Origin: CAYJRR01 sp964372275 [NCBI: uncultured bacterium]
GTDB lineage: Bacteria; CAYJRR01
Direction of reading: 5' to 3'
Length of the DNA: 48,475 nucleotides
NCBI GenBank assembly: GCA_964372275.1
Contig: CAYJRR010000017.1
Span: forward strand, 1 to 48,475
In this document: one piece after another, positions 31,066-39,781 of the stretch
How the letters are laid out: every line of letters starts with the position of its first letter
Numbering within the stretch: the first letter of the stretch is position 1
Program-made: the position numbers and the translations under genes
The notes under the pieces: generated by a model
The model's input: the letters and a program-made list of their open reading frames with translations, nothing else
Databases searched by the model: none
Told to the model about the DNA's origin: nothing

Positions 31066-33069
31066 CTAATGGATCACGGGGGACGGCGGCGGTTCCTCGC
31101 GACCGAACGTGCCGAGGAACTGATCGAGCGCGCCGACGTCGACCGGCTTGCGGAAGACGGCGTCGACCAGCGCCAGGTTCTGCCGACTCTGCCCGCGGAG
31201 ATCGGCACCGGTGACGATCGCGATCGCCGCCTCGGGCGTGAGGCGGCGGATCTCGCGCGCCACGTCCCAACCGGACCGGTCGGGCATCACCGCGTCGATC
31301 AGCGCCGCGTCGGGCCGGACCGATCCCCACAGCCGGATCGCGCCGTCGCCGGTGTGCGCGGTGCGGACGTCGTACCCTTCCTCGGTCAGCACCTCGGAAA
31401 GCGCGCGCGCGTTCTCCAGGTCGTCGTCGACGACCAGCACGCGGTGGATTCGGCCGGCGGGGGTCGGTCCAGACGCGGCCCCGGAAGCGGGAATCCGCGG
31501 CAGCTCCTCCTCCCGGACCGGGAGCCGCAATTCGCAGCCGATGCCGCGTCCGTCGGGAAGGTTCTCCCACCGGAGCGTTCCCCCCATCCGTTCCACCTGA
31601 TTCCGCCCGACCGAAAGCAGCAGCGCACGGCGCGGATTCGGGTATCGGCCCTTCAGCGGCTCGGCCAGGTTCGCGAGCTCCTCGGGCGAGAACGGCTTCG
31701 CCCCCGCCTCGATGCGGAGCTCGAACCGGTCGTCCCTCCGTCCCCCGGCGACCCGGATCCGCGCGCCCGGATCGACCCGCTCGCAGATTGCGAGCAGGAC
31801 GTTGACGACCAGCTCCGACAGCAGCTCCGTGTCGGCAACGATCGGCGTCGAGCCCTCGAGCTCCCGCTCGATCGACGTTCCGGGTGCGCGCGCGGTGAGT
31901 TCCTGCCTCGCCCGGTCGAGCGCCCGTTCGATCCGCGGCTCCGCCGGACCGACCACGGGACTGTCGGCGGCGCGCCGGATCTCGGAGAGCGCCTGCAGCC
32001 GCTCGACCGTTTCGCGCACCCCGCGCATCGCCGGTTCCAGCGCGTCGACGGCCGCGCCCTCCCGCTTCGCGCGGTCGATCTTCAGCGACAACACGTTCAG
32101 GGCGTTGTTGAGGGCGTGGGCGGCGGTGGCGGCCAGGCTCCCGATCGCCTCCCCCTGCGTCCGTTCCAGGAAGCGCGCCTCCATCTCCCGCAGCTCCTGG
32201 TAGGCGTGGGTCAGCTCGCGCGCGCTTCGCTCCTGCTCCGTGCGGTCGGCGACCGTCTGCAGAACGCCGACCAACGACGTCTCTTCCGCCGGTGGCTCCT
32301 CGCCGGGCGTCGGCTGTCGGCGCAGGAGCGTGGCGCTCATCTCCAGCACCGCTTCGGATCCATCGGGGAGACGGTCGATCGTCATCCGCACGCCACGCAC
32401 ATCGCGCCGCTCCTTCAGCGCCCGCACGTACGGCATCTCCGCCGGCCGGAACGGCGTACCGTCCGGTTTGCGCGCGCGGACAGAGACCAGCACCGATCGG
32501 AGCGCTTCGGCGGCGCGCGTGCCGACCAGCGCCCGCACCGGGACTCCGAGGATGCGGGTGACCGCGGGGGTGGCGAACGAGATCGTCCCGTCGCCGTCGA
32601 CCAGCAGGATCCCGACCTCGACGTTTTCCAGCACCGACTCCATCACCGCCGCCTCGCGGAAGCGGACCTCCTCGCTCGCCAGGCACCGGTCGAACCCGGC
32701 GTGGACGGAGGCGGCCGCTTCGCCGATCAGCTCGGTGATCAGCTCCACCATCTCCGGCTCGAACCGGCCGCTGTGCCGGGCGTAGACGCGGAGGAGCACC
32801 TGCTGGAGCGCCTTCATCTCCCGCGCGACGTCTTCGGACTGGAACCTCTGCCGATAGCGCCACGCGCCGTGGCCGCGCATCGACTCCGGCCAGAGCCAGA
32901 ACGCCTCCTCTCCGCGCTGGTCGAGCAGCCGCGCGAGCTCGTCGACGATGCGCGCCAGCGGCGCGCGCAGATCCCGCCCCGGAAGGTCGAGCTCGCGCAG
33001 TTCGTCGCGCAGCCGCTTCGACCAGAGCCTCGCGATCCGGTCCTTCTCGGCCGCGACGAAATCCGCCAT
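31066..33069 (-). CDS. RsbRD/PAS hybrid histidine-kinase-like protein with receiver domain
   Basis: In this 667-residue protein, residues 1-130 resemble the RsbRD N-terminal helical sensor domain and a PAS domain spans about 140-275. The dimerisation/phospho-acceptor helix has His318 (TAAHALNNALNVL). The ATP-binding part (about 405-520) keeps an N-box-like VVNVLLA but lacks the usual DxGxG and GxGLG loops (EAGAKPF and NPRRALLLS instead). A receiver domain follows at 541-660 with Asp592 as phospho-acceptor and Lys641. Autophosphorylation is therefore doubtful, and the protein may be a scaffold or a target of another kinase. The ATG at 33069 is chosen because upstream codons fall in the AT-rich hairpin. 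It is the first gene of an operon with the cyclase-like gene. Confidence 0.85.
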   Translation of the reverse strand: MADFVAAEKDRIARLWSKRLRDELRELDLPGRDLRAPLARIVDELARLLDQRGEEAFWLWPESMRGHGAWRYRQRFQSEDVAREMKALQQVLLRVYARHSGRFEPEMVELITELIGEAAASVHAGFDRCLASEEVRFREAAVMESVLENVEVGILLVDGDGTISFATPAVTRILGVPVRALVGTRAAEALRSVLVSVRARKPDGTPFRPAEMPYVRALKERRDVRGVRMTIDRLPDGSEAVLEMSATLLRRQPTPGEEPPAEETSLVGVLQTVADRTEQERSARELTHAYQELREMEARFLERTQGEAIGSLAATAAHALNNALNVLSLKIDRAKREGAAVDALEPAMRGVRETVERLQALSEIRRAADSPVVGPAEPRIERALDRARQELTARAPGTSIERELEGSTPIVADTELLSELVVNVLLAICERVDPGARIRVAGGRRDDRFELRIEAGAKPFSPEELANLAEPLKGRYPNPRRALLLSVGRNQVERMGGTLRWENLPDGRGIGCELRLPVREEELPRIPASGAASGPTPAGRIHRVLVVDDDLENARALSEVLTEEGYDVRTAHTGDGAIRLWGSVRPDAALIDAVMPDRSGWDVAREIRRLTPEAAIAIVTGADLRGQSRQNLALVDAVFRKPVDVGALDQFLGTFGREEPPPSPVIH

Positions 33070-33187
33070 CTGGGCTATCAGTTCGTTGCGGGCTGGACGC
33101 AAAGGAAACACCGGGTACCGATGCGCATCGGCCCTGAGGACGCCAGGCCGGACAAGGGGGGCTTGAGAATCGAGAATTGGAAACTGG

Positions 33188-33252
33188 AAATTGGAAATTG
33201 AAAACCGACAACGAAGGGCGGTCGCCAATCGTCGGTTTTCAATTTCCAATTT
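33188..33252. repeat. perfect 22-bp inverted repeat in an AT-rich island
   Basis: The arm at 33188-33209 (AAATTGGAAATTGAAAACC plus GAC) is the exact reverse complement of 33231-33252, with a 21-nt loop between. The flanks continue as degenerate TTGGAAA/CTGGAAA heptads (33175-33187) and TTTTCATTTCG. The island is strikingly AT-rich for this genome and lies between two divergent genes, so it is not a simple terminator. It could be a miniature mobile element, a protein-binding site or a structured 5' leader. Confidence 0.9.
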
Positions 33253-33309
33253 TTCATTTCGAATCCCTTCTCCTTGCTACGCAGCGCCGCCGGAGCAGGC
33301 GATACTCTG

Positions 33310-34044
33310 GTGCCGCTCGAGACGAAGCCACGCACCCCGGCCGAGGCGGCGCCGCTCTCGGCGCCGGTCCTGGTGCAGCTGTTTCGCGGCGAGCTGGCCC
33401 GGTCCGATACCTGGCGGATGCGCCTCGACACCACCACCAACTGGTCGCTGACGACGACCGCGGCCGTGCTCTCTCTGGGTTTTGCCAGCCCCACCGTTCC
33501 GCACACCATTCTCCTGATCGGCGTATGGATGGTCTTCTCGTTCCTTCTGATCGAAGCGCGTCGCTACCGCTACTACGACCTCTGGAACCGCCGGGTCCGG
33601 CTGATGGAGGACGGCTATTGGGCGCCGTTGTTGCGCGCGGAGCCGATCGACGCCGACGCGCTGTCGGAGCTGGCTCACGAGATGAGCCGCCCCCGGATCC
33701 GCCTCTCCCTGTTCAGCGCGATGGCGTTGCGCTTGAACCGCGCCTACGGACCGATCCTGCTGGTTCTGCTCGGCGGCTGGTTCGTGAAGGTGAACGGCCA
33801 CCCGGTACCGGCCGCCTCCTTCCGCGAAGTACTGCTTCGCGCCCACGTCGGACCGATCGGCGGCACCTGGGTCATGGCGTTCATGGCGCTGTCTACGGTC
33901 GGATTCCTCCTCCTGTTCGCGTCCGCGATGATCGCTCGCCCACCGCTCGGCGAGATCCAGGTCGGCCGCACGGCGCGCCGCTCGTTCTGGGAGGCGATCC
34001 TCCGTCCCTACGGCGCTCCGGCCGTCCTCCGCAGCCGGCGTTAG
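33310..34044 (+). CDS. DUF2270 family membrane protein
   Basis: The 244-residue protein belongs to the predicted integral membrane family DUF2270. The signature LFRGELARSDTWRMRLDTTTNWSLT lies at about 24-48 (shown across its N-terminal amphipathic part and first helix). Helices follow at about 65-90 and 150-165, and at 185-208. The motif EARRYRYYDLWNRRVRLMED is highly characteristic. Its function is unknown. The GTG at 33310 gives the usual family N-terminus; GATACT (33301-33306) is just in front of it. An upstream TTG at 33274 is possible. The stop shares TTAG with the convergent hydrolase gene. Confidence 0.82.
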   Translation: MPLETKPRTPAEAAPLSAPVLVQLFRGELARSDTWRMRLDTTTNWSLTTTAAVLSLGFASPTVPHTILLIGVWMVFSFLLIEARRYRYYDLWNRRVRLMEDGYWAPLLRAEPIDADALSELAHEMSRPRIRLSLFSAMALRLNRAYGPILLVLLGGWFVKVNGHPVPAASFREVLLRAHVGPIGGTWVMAFMALSTVGFLLLFASAMIARPPLGEIQVGRTARRSFWEAILRPYGAPAVLRSRR

Positions 34045-35024
34045 CCGAAGGAGGCGCCGAGGTGCGCCAGGGCCCAGCGTTCGGCGGCAAACTCCGGCCG
34101 GCGCCACGTGCCGGAGACGAAGCCGACGTGGCCGCCCCGCGCGGAGAGCACCAGTACGAGGTGCGGATTCGATTCGATCTCCACCGTCGGGATCGCCTCC
34201 GGCGGCACGATCGGGTCGTCGGCCGCGGAGAGGAGCAGCGTCGGGCGGCGGATCGCGGCGAGGTATTTCGCGGACGAACAACGGTCCCAATAGTCGAGCG
34301 CGTCCCGGAATCCGTTCAGCGGAGCGGTCACCGCTCCGTCGAACTCGCAGAAGGTGCGGCAACGACGGATGGCGGCGGCGTCGAGCGTCGCCGGGTGTCG
34401 GCGGGCGCCGGCCAGCGCCTTGCGCTTCAGGCTCCGCAGGAATCGCCGGCGGTACAGCGCCGGCAAGAGGCCCGGCCGGTCGAGCGCGGCGGCGCAGAGG
34501 CCCAAGTCGAACGGCGTGGAGACGGCCACCGCGGAGTCGCACGGGACGGCGTCGCCCCGTTCCCCCATCCACTTGAGCAGTACGTTCGCGCCCAGCGAAA
34601 ATCCGACCGCCCCCACCGGAACGCGCCCCCAGCGCGCGCGCAGCCGGGCGACGACGTCGTCGAGGTCGTCGGTATGACCCGAGTGGTAGGTGCGGGCGTA
34701 ACGCCACGGCGACGGACCGCACGAGCGGAAGTTCAACGCCGCGCCGTTCCATCCGTTCGCCTCGACCGCCCGCAGGACTCCCCGGACGTACCCCGCCCGG
34801 GAGGAGCCTTCGAGTCCGTGCAGGACCAGCACCCCGGGCCTTCCGGGAAGGGCGGGGAGGAGGTCGACGTCGAGGCGGTCACCGTCGGCGGCGGCCCAGG
34901 TCTCCGGTCGGACGCCGGGGCGCGGATCGGGGCGCGCCACTGTGGCGAAGACGGTCTGGAGGTGTGGGTTGGCCAGGCCCGCGAGCGGACGGAACTCCAC
35001 CGAGGGTCGTGATAGCCCTTTCAC
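34041..35024 (-). CDS. YheT-family alpha/beta hydrolase
   Basis: The 327-residue hydrolase is of the YheT/UPF0017 group (esterase-like, substrate unknown). The nucleophile elbow is GFSLGAN (about 142-148), with the acid in SAADDPIVPPE (about 270) and the catalytic His in RGGHVGF (about 299). Other family marks are NPHLQTVFAT near the start, VLVLHGLEGSS and LNFRSCG, which forms the oxyanion region. The GTG start is 3 nt behind the stop of the MFS gene, which implies translational coupling. It is the last gene of a four-gene minus-strand run starting at 37264. Confidence 0.92.
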   Translation of the reverse strand: MKGLSRPSVEFRPLAGLANPHLQTVFATVARPDPRPGVRPETWAAADGDRLDVDLLPALPGRPGVLVLHGLEGSSRAGYVRGVLRAVEANGWNGAALNFRSCGPSPWRYARTYHSGHTDDLDDVVARLRARWGRVPVGAVGFSLGANVLLKWMGERGDAVPCDSAVAVSTPFDLGLCAAALDRPGLLPALYRRRFLRSLKRKALAGARRHPATLDAAAIRRCRTFCEFDGAVTAPLNGFRDALDYWDRCSSAKYLAAIRRPTLLLSAADDPIVPPEAIPTVEIESNPHLVLVLSARGGHVGFVSGTWRRPEFAAERWALAHLGASFG

Positions 35025-35027
35025 CGG

Positions 35028-36320
35028 TCACGTGCCAGGCGCACGTTCGGCCAGGGCGTCCTGGAGCCGGTCGACGCGGCGCAGGTCGGGGAACAGGACG
35101 CTCCAGGCGGCGACGACCAGGAGGGTGCCGATCCCCCCGAGCACCACCGCCGGTTCGGTTCCGAACCAGGCGGCGGTGATCCCCGATTCGAACTCCCCCA
35201 GCTCGTTGCTGGCGCCGATGAAGACCAGGTTCACCGCGCTCACCCGACCGCGAAGCTCCGGCGGCGTCGCCATCTGCACCAGCGTGTGACGAACGACGAC
35301 GCTCACCATGTCGGCGGCGCCGACCAGGAACAGCGCGGCGAGCGAGAGTGGAAAGCTTCGCGACAGGCCGAAGACGACCGTCATCGCGCCGAACAACGCG
35401 ACGGAGACGAACAGCACCACGCCGCTCCGGCGAAGCGGCGGGAGATGGGCCAACAGCACCGCCATCGCTCCGGCGCCGATCGCCGGCGCGCTTCGCAGCA
35501 CCCCGAGGCCTCCCGGTCCGACGCGGAGGATGTCGCGGGCATAGATCGGGAGGAGGGCCACCGCCCCTCCGAGCAGCACCGCGAACAGGTCGAGCGAGAT
35601 CGCGCCGAGAACGACCTTCCGGTTCCAGACGTAACGGACCCCCGCCAGCACGCCCCGCAGACTGCGGTCCGGGACCGCGGGCCTGCCGCCGGCGTCGAGG
35701 GTCGTGGCCTCCGCGTGAGGTCCGATGCGCAGCGCGAAGGCGGCGGCGATCCCCCACAGCGAGGCGCAGACGAGGTAGGCCGAGCCCGGGCCCCCCAGAT
35801 CGCAGAGCAGTCCGCCGATCGCCGGTCCCGCGACGATCGCCGCCTGCCAGATCGAGGAACTCCAGGCGACGGCGTTTTCGAAGTGGCGCTTCGGCACCAG
35901 CTGCGGCATCAGCGCCTGCCCGGCGGGACCGGCGAAGACGCGTGCCACGCCGGTCAAGGTGAGCACCGCGTAGAGCGGCGCGGTTCCGAGCGACTCGATC
36001 CGCGCGCCGAAGACGAACAGCCCCACCGCGCAGAGGGCCAGGGCCGACTGGCTCACCGCGATCACCCGGCGCCGATCGGTTCGATCGGCGACCTGGCCTG
36101 CGACGAGCGCCAACAGCAACGCCGGAAGGAACTGGGCGAGACCGACCAACCCTAGGTCGAGCGCCCGTTCGGTCGCGTTGTAGACCTGCCACCCGACGGC
36201 GACCGACTGCGCCTGGAGCGCCACCATCCCCAGGAACCGCGAGACCTGGAAGAGGCGAAAATCGCGGTGCCCGAACGCCGCCCGAGGCGGCACGCGTTCG
36301 GCGGAGGCGATCGCGCCCAC
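35028..36320 (-). CDS. MFS transporter, EntS/MFS_3-like exporter
   Basis: The 430-residue transporter has 12 hydrophobic helices. The start FGHRDFRLFQVSRFLGMVAL, the A-like motif GQVADRTDRRRVIAVSQ between helices 2 and 3 and PPELRGRVSAVN in the second half place it in the MFS_3 group, which includes the enterobactin exporter EntS. The substrate cannot be inferred from context because no siderophore genes are present. The GTG at 36320 is 7 nt behind TATCCT and 2 nt behind AGGGG; both overlap the end of the small upstream gene. The next gene starts 3 nt after its stop. Confidence 0.9.
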   Translation of the reverse strand: MGAIASAERVPPRAAFGHRDFRLFQVSRFLGMVALQAQSVAVGWQVYNATERALDLGLVGLAQFLPALLLALVAGQVADRTDRRRVIAVSQSALALCAVGLFVFGARIESLGTAPLYAVLTLTGVARVFAGPAGQALMPQLVPKRHFENAVAWSSSIWQAAIVAGPAIGGLLCDLGGPGSAYLVCASLWGIAAAFALRIGPHAEATTLDAGGRPAVPDRSLRGVLAGVRYVWNRKVVLGAISLDLFAVLLGGAVALLPIYARDILRVGPGGLGVLRSAPAIGAGAMAVLLAHLPPLRRSGVVLFVSVALFGAMTVVFGLSRSFPLSLAALFLVGAADMVSVVVRHTLVQMATPPELRGRVSAVNLVFIGASNELGEFESGITAAWFGTEPAVVLGGIGTLLVVAAWSVLFPDLRRVDRLQDALAERAPGT

Positions 36321-36325
36321 GACCC

Positions 36326-36592
36326 CTAGGATACGCCGGCGGAAGGCGCGGGCGTGCGTTCGACCGACTCGACGGTCGACCTTTCCCGATCGACCCGCAG
36401 GCGCGTCGTCCGACCGCACGCGTCGCAGGCGATCGAGATCGATACGCCTTCGCCCGTGGACGGTCGCAGGTCGAGCGACAGGCACGGGAGCTTGGGCTGG
36501 GCGTTGGCCGACCGATTCAGCGAGGCCGCGCAACAGTACGGCAGCGACCGCGCCGCCCGGGAGAGCTCGTCGAAGAGGGTAAGCCCCGCCAT
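36326..36592 (-). CDS. small cysteine-containing protein of unknown function
   Basis: The 88-residue product has a CxxC pair in SIACDACGRTTRLRVD (about 54-69) and another Cys pair in SLPYCCAASLN, which suggests a small zinc- or iron-binding module of the rubredoxin-knuckle type. No family is recognised. Its ATG lies 9 nt behind TAAGAT, and its stop ends 5 nt before the MFS start, so it is probably co-transcribed with the MFS and hydrolase genes. Confidence 0.55.
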   Translation of the reverse strand: MAGLTLFDELSRAARSLPYCCAASLNRSANAQPKLPCLSLDLRPSTGEGVSISIACDACGRTTRLRVDRERSTVESVERTPAPSAGVS

Positions 36593-36622
36593 CGTCCGCG
36601 GATCTTACGCGATCCGCCGTCG

Positions 36623-37264
36623 CTAAAGCGACGGGTGCAACGGCGCGGCGTAGAACAGGATCGGCGGCACCACCGTGACCGTCTGGTCGAGCGAGACGGT
36701 CTCCTCCGTCGCGTCGACGGGCTCGCAGCCGTTCGGACCGAGGCGGGAGGCGAGCGGCACCGCCATCTGCGCGGCGTCATCGCGCCGGACGCGGGCGGCC
36801 GTCTCGCCGCGGACGACGAAGGTGGCCCGCGGGATCGGCGGAGACGGGATCCGGGCCGAGCCCGTGCAGTCGGAGCTCTCGAAGTGCAGTTCCAGCGGCC
36901 CCGGAACGGCCTCGCCGACCATGGCCGTCCCCGGATCGAGCCGCCACAGGTTTCCGCCCGCGTCGACGTAGAGGAGGTGCGAGAGGCTTCCCGGTCCGAC
37001 GAGCGGCACGCCGTAGACCGCGTTCTGCACCGCCGCGCCCCCCGCATCGCGCCACTCCATCGCCCCCTTCCCGGCCGGCCCCGCCGGACCCGGAGCCCCG
37101 GTCGGTCCGCGGGGACCGGCGGGCCCCGGCCGTAGGATCCGATCGCGGTCGCCTCCACCCCCCGATCGATCGCACGCCGGGACGGCCGCGAGCAGGAGAG
37201 GGAAGACGGCGACCCTCATCGCCGCGATCGACGGACGCCCCCGGAGCGGACGGCGGGCCTTCAT
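36623..37264 (-). CDS. lipoprotein with a collagen-like Gly-X-Y stretch
   Basis: The 213-residue protein has a basic N-region and a signal ending at Cys 31 (LLLAAVPAC), a Gly-rich spacer and seven Gly-X-Y triplets (GPAGPRGPTGAPGPAGPAG, about 47-65, then GKG). A compact beta domain of about 140 residues with two further Cys follows. Short collagen-like stretches in bacteria often trimerise surface proteins. The C-terminal domain is not recognised. The ATG at 37264 is taken because TACGTT lies 8 nt upstream; a later ATG at 37219 would give a shorter signal. It heads the run of four minus-strand genes ending with the hydrolase. Confidence 0.75.
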   Translation of the reverse strand: MKARRPLRGRPSIAAMRVAVFPLLLAAVPACDRSGGGGDRDRILRPGPAGPRGPTGAPGPAGPAGKGAMEWRDAGGAAVQNAVYGVPLVGPGSLSHLLYVDAGGNLWRLDPGTAMVGEAVPGPLELHFESSDCTGSARIPSPPIPRATFVVRGETAARVRRDDAAQMAVPLASRLGPNGCEPVDATEETVSLDQTVTVVPPILFYAAPLHPSL

Positions 37265-37364
37265 GGGGCGCGAACGTAGGTGGCGGTACATGCGTCGCAA
37301 CCGGTCGGCCGCAGGAAGGACCGAGCCGGCCGAAGCGGAGCGACGGGCGCGATCCGATCCGCGG

Positions 37365-39383
37365 TCACGACCGCGGCGTCTTCACCTCGGCGAGGACCGT
37401 CATCTCCGGATCCCAGGTCGTCGTCGCGATCTCGAAGTCGACCTCGACTTCGATCTCCGTCCCCTCGACGACCTCGACCGTCTTCGTCCGGCCCTCCGGT
37501 CCCGTCAGCAGCAGCGGCACCGTGAGCCCCTTCGCCCCTTCGTTCCTCGCGGCGAGCGCGACGCGCGCGCGACCGCCCCGCAGCTCGACCGTGCCGTCGA
37601 GGGCGGGGAGTTCGTCGATCGCGTTCCAACGCGCGAACCAAGACTCAAGGTCGACCCCCGATTCGCGCTTCACGTGCCGCAGGAAGCCGGCGGTGGAGAC
37701 CGGCTCGAAACGGTGGGCGCGATACCAGCTCCGGAGCACGTCGTCGAAGCGCTCGGTCCCGAGCTTCACCTCGATCATCCGCAGCATCCACGCCCCCATC
37801 TCGTAGGGGATCGCGTCGAAGAAGGTGTGCACGTCGGTGCCGTCGGCCGGTCGGAGCGGGTGCGGACCCGCGCGAAGTTGCGCCTTCACCGCCGAGCGAC
37901 CGGCCCGGAGGAGCTTGCGGTAGGCCTTCTCGCCGTGCGCGTGGCGGTAGTAGCGCCAGGTGGCGTAGTCGGTGAACCCTTCGCTCATCCAGAACTCCGG
38001 CCAGGAGGCGATGCGCAGGTTGTCGCCGAACCAATGGTGCGCCACCTCGTGCGCCGCCGTCTCCTCGGCGCTCGCCGGATCCCGGGCCGCGTCGAGCATC
38101 ACCGCCACGGCGGTGGCGTGCTCCATCCCCCCCATCCCTCCGGCATCGAGCTCGACGATGCTCATCGATTCGCCGAACTCGTAGGCCCCGAGCCAGCTCG
38201 AGTAGAAGGCCAGCGCGGCGGCGGCGGCGGTGCGGTAGAGCGTCCGCGTCTCCGCCGAGACTTCGCGGCCGATGCCGTACCCGTGCAACAGCGCCACGTC
38301 GTGCCCACCATGCGCGGGCGGGACGGCGACCGACGCGTGCTCGAACTCGGGCGCGGAGTAGAAGGCGATGGCGTACGGCGGCGTCTCGCGGTCGAGGGTG
38401 AAGACGTTCCCCTCGCGCCGCCCGGTCGCCACCACCGCTCGTTGGTCGCAGGCCACGACCTCGACCGACGAACGGACGCCGTCCGACGGGTCGGGATTCG
38501 ACGGGAAGAGCGAGCCGGTGAAGTACGGCCAGGTCATCGTCCAGATCCGACCGCTCCGCCGATCGCGCACCAGCCCGTGACCCGACCGCTCGTTCGTGGC
38601 GCGGACCCGGTAGCCGATCTCCAGCCGCCGGGCGCCGGGGGCCTCGATCGTGAGCCGTCCGTCGGCGACCGAATGCCGCGCGGCGCGGCCGTCGGCCGTG
38701 ACCGAGAGGATCTCGAGTCGGTCGGGATCGGCTTCGAGGCGGGCCACCGCCGGCAGCGGCCCCTCCGCGTCGATCCGCGCGAACGCCTCGACGAGGTCGT
38801 CGGCGCCGCACAGGTCGAATCGCAACGCGTATCGCTCGACGCGGATGTCGGCGGGCGGAACGGCCCTCCCGAGCGCCGCCTCGAGATCGGGGGGGAGCGC
38901 GGCCGATCCGTGGAGCCGGACGAGGAGCGCGCGGGCGCGGTCGACCTCGTCCCGGTCGAGCTCGTGGTCGTGGCGGACCAGGTCGAGCAGCGCCGACCCG
39001 ATCGCCTGGATCGGGGCCGGAAGCGCCATTCCCGCGAGCGCGATCGGATAGAGCTCGGTCTCGGTGAGCCGTCCGCCGCCGGAAAGGGCGCGCGCGAAGG
39101 CGTCGAGCAGCGCGCGTTCCGGGGGCGGCTCGTCCACGTCCGGTGGCGGCGGGACCGCGCCGCCCGCCGCCGCCGCCTCGGCGATCGACGCCCCGACCTC
39201 GGCCACCGCCTCCGATCCCGGCGCGCAGTCGCCGTCGGCCGCCGCCGCAGCCGCGGCGTGGGGGGACGCGGCCGCGCGGTCGGCCACGCCGATCGTCAGC
39301 GCCGCGAAGGCGACGACGAGACCGGCGCCCGCCCACGCCGCGGGGCACGATCGTACGAGACGGTCCAGGGTCGACGCGCGCAC
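37365..39383 (-). CDS. M1-family (aminopeptidase N-like) metallopeptidase, exported or membrane-anchored
   Basis: This is a zinc peptidase of about 672 residues. The N-terminal hydrophobic segment (AWAGAGLVVAFAALTIGVA) is a signal or anchor and is followed by an Ala-rich spacer. The exopeptidase-type motif appears as GGMEH at about 418-422 (family GAMEN), zinc ligands are in HEVAHHWFGDN (about 445-455), the third ligand Glu is in SEGFTDY (about 468) and the catalytic Tyr in PYEMGAWML. The altered GAMEN suggests changed N-terminus recognition. The start is uncertain: GTG at 39383 is used, while TTG codons at 39401 or 39404 behind GGGGCACG, or a start near the AT-rich promoter island, are possible. 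Confidence 0.87.
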   Translation of the reverse strand: MRASTLDRLVRSCPAAWAGAGLVVAFAALTIGVADRAAASPHAAAAAAADGDCAPGSEAVAEVGASIAEAAAAGGAVPPPPDVDEPPPERALLDAFARALSGGGRLTETELYPIALAGMALPAPIQAIGSALLDLVRHDHELDRDEVDRARALLVRLHGSAALPPDLEAALGRAVPPADIRVERYALRFDLCGADDLVEAFARIDAEGPLPAVARLEADPDRLEILSVTADGRAARHSVADGRLTIEAPGARRLEIGYRVRATNERSGHGLVRDRRSGRIWTMTWPYFTGSLFPSNPDPSDGVRSSVEVVACDQRAVVATGRREGNVFTLDRETPPYAIAFYSAPEFEHASVAVPPAHGGHDVALLHGYGIGREVSAETRTLYRTAAAAALAFYSSWLGAYEFGESMSIVELDAGGMGGMEHATAVAVMLDAARDPASAEETAAHEVAHHWFGDNLRIASWPEFWMSEGFTDYATWRYYRHAHGEKAYRKLLRAGRSAVKAQLRAGPHPLRPADGTDVHTFFDAIPYEMGAWMLRMIEVKLGTERFDDVLRSWYRAHRFEPVSTAGFLRHVKRESGVDLESWFARWNAIDELPALDGTVELRGGRARVALAARNEGAKGLTVPLLLTGPEGRTKTVEVVEGTEIEVEVDFEIATTTWDPEMTVLAEVKTPRS

Positions 39384-39781
39384 GGGGGCGGCGGCTCGCA
39401 ACAAACGTGCCCCGAACCATCCGCCGACCAGGAGCCCTTCATGATTAAATATCAAATGGTTGCGACTTTTTTCGAATGCGTTTCTGTAGCCGAGCGCGGG
39501 GCGTCGGCGTCCACGTCGTCCCAGGTCTGTCCCCGGCGCCGGAGCTCGGCGCGGGTCCCGCCCGAAGCCCGGACGGCGCACGGCGTCCTGGCAGTCGCAC
39601 CGGCCATCGTGCGGAACGGTCACGAATGGCATCCCTTCCGCCACCCGTCCCGTCGATTCGCGCCGATTCCCTCGCGGCGTCGCGAGGAATGCCTCTTGCT
39701 ACATCGTTCGATCCACCCGCGGAAAGGTGACCGATTCGGGGGTGGCGCGTTCTACAGTACGTACGTCGGGTCGGAGGGGCC
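39384..39781. other. 398-nt intergenic region between divergent genes
   Basis: The left third holds an AT-rich island (39441-39475, with ATTAAATATCAAATGG and a TTTTTT run) that probably contains the promoter of the M1-like gene on the minus strand. The right end has TACAGT at 39752-39757 and the Shine-Dalgarno sequence GGAGGGG for the DUF1501 gene. The middle (39480-39720) is GC-rich with several open frames, none of which shows a domain, a good ribosome site or convincing composition. Confidence 0.5.

Noticed and set aside
31055-31073. TAGAAT 7 nt before the cyclase-like start as a separate promoter
   Set aside because: The hexamer includes the TAG stop of the upstream gene, so coincidence is likely and co-transcription is the simpler reading.
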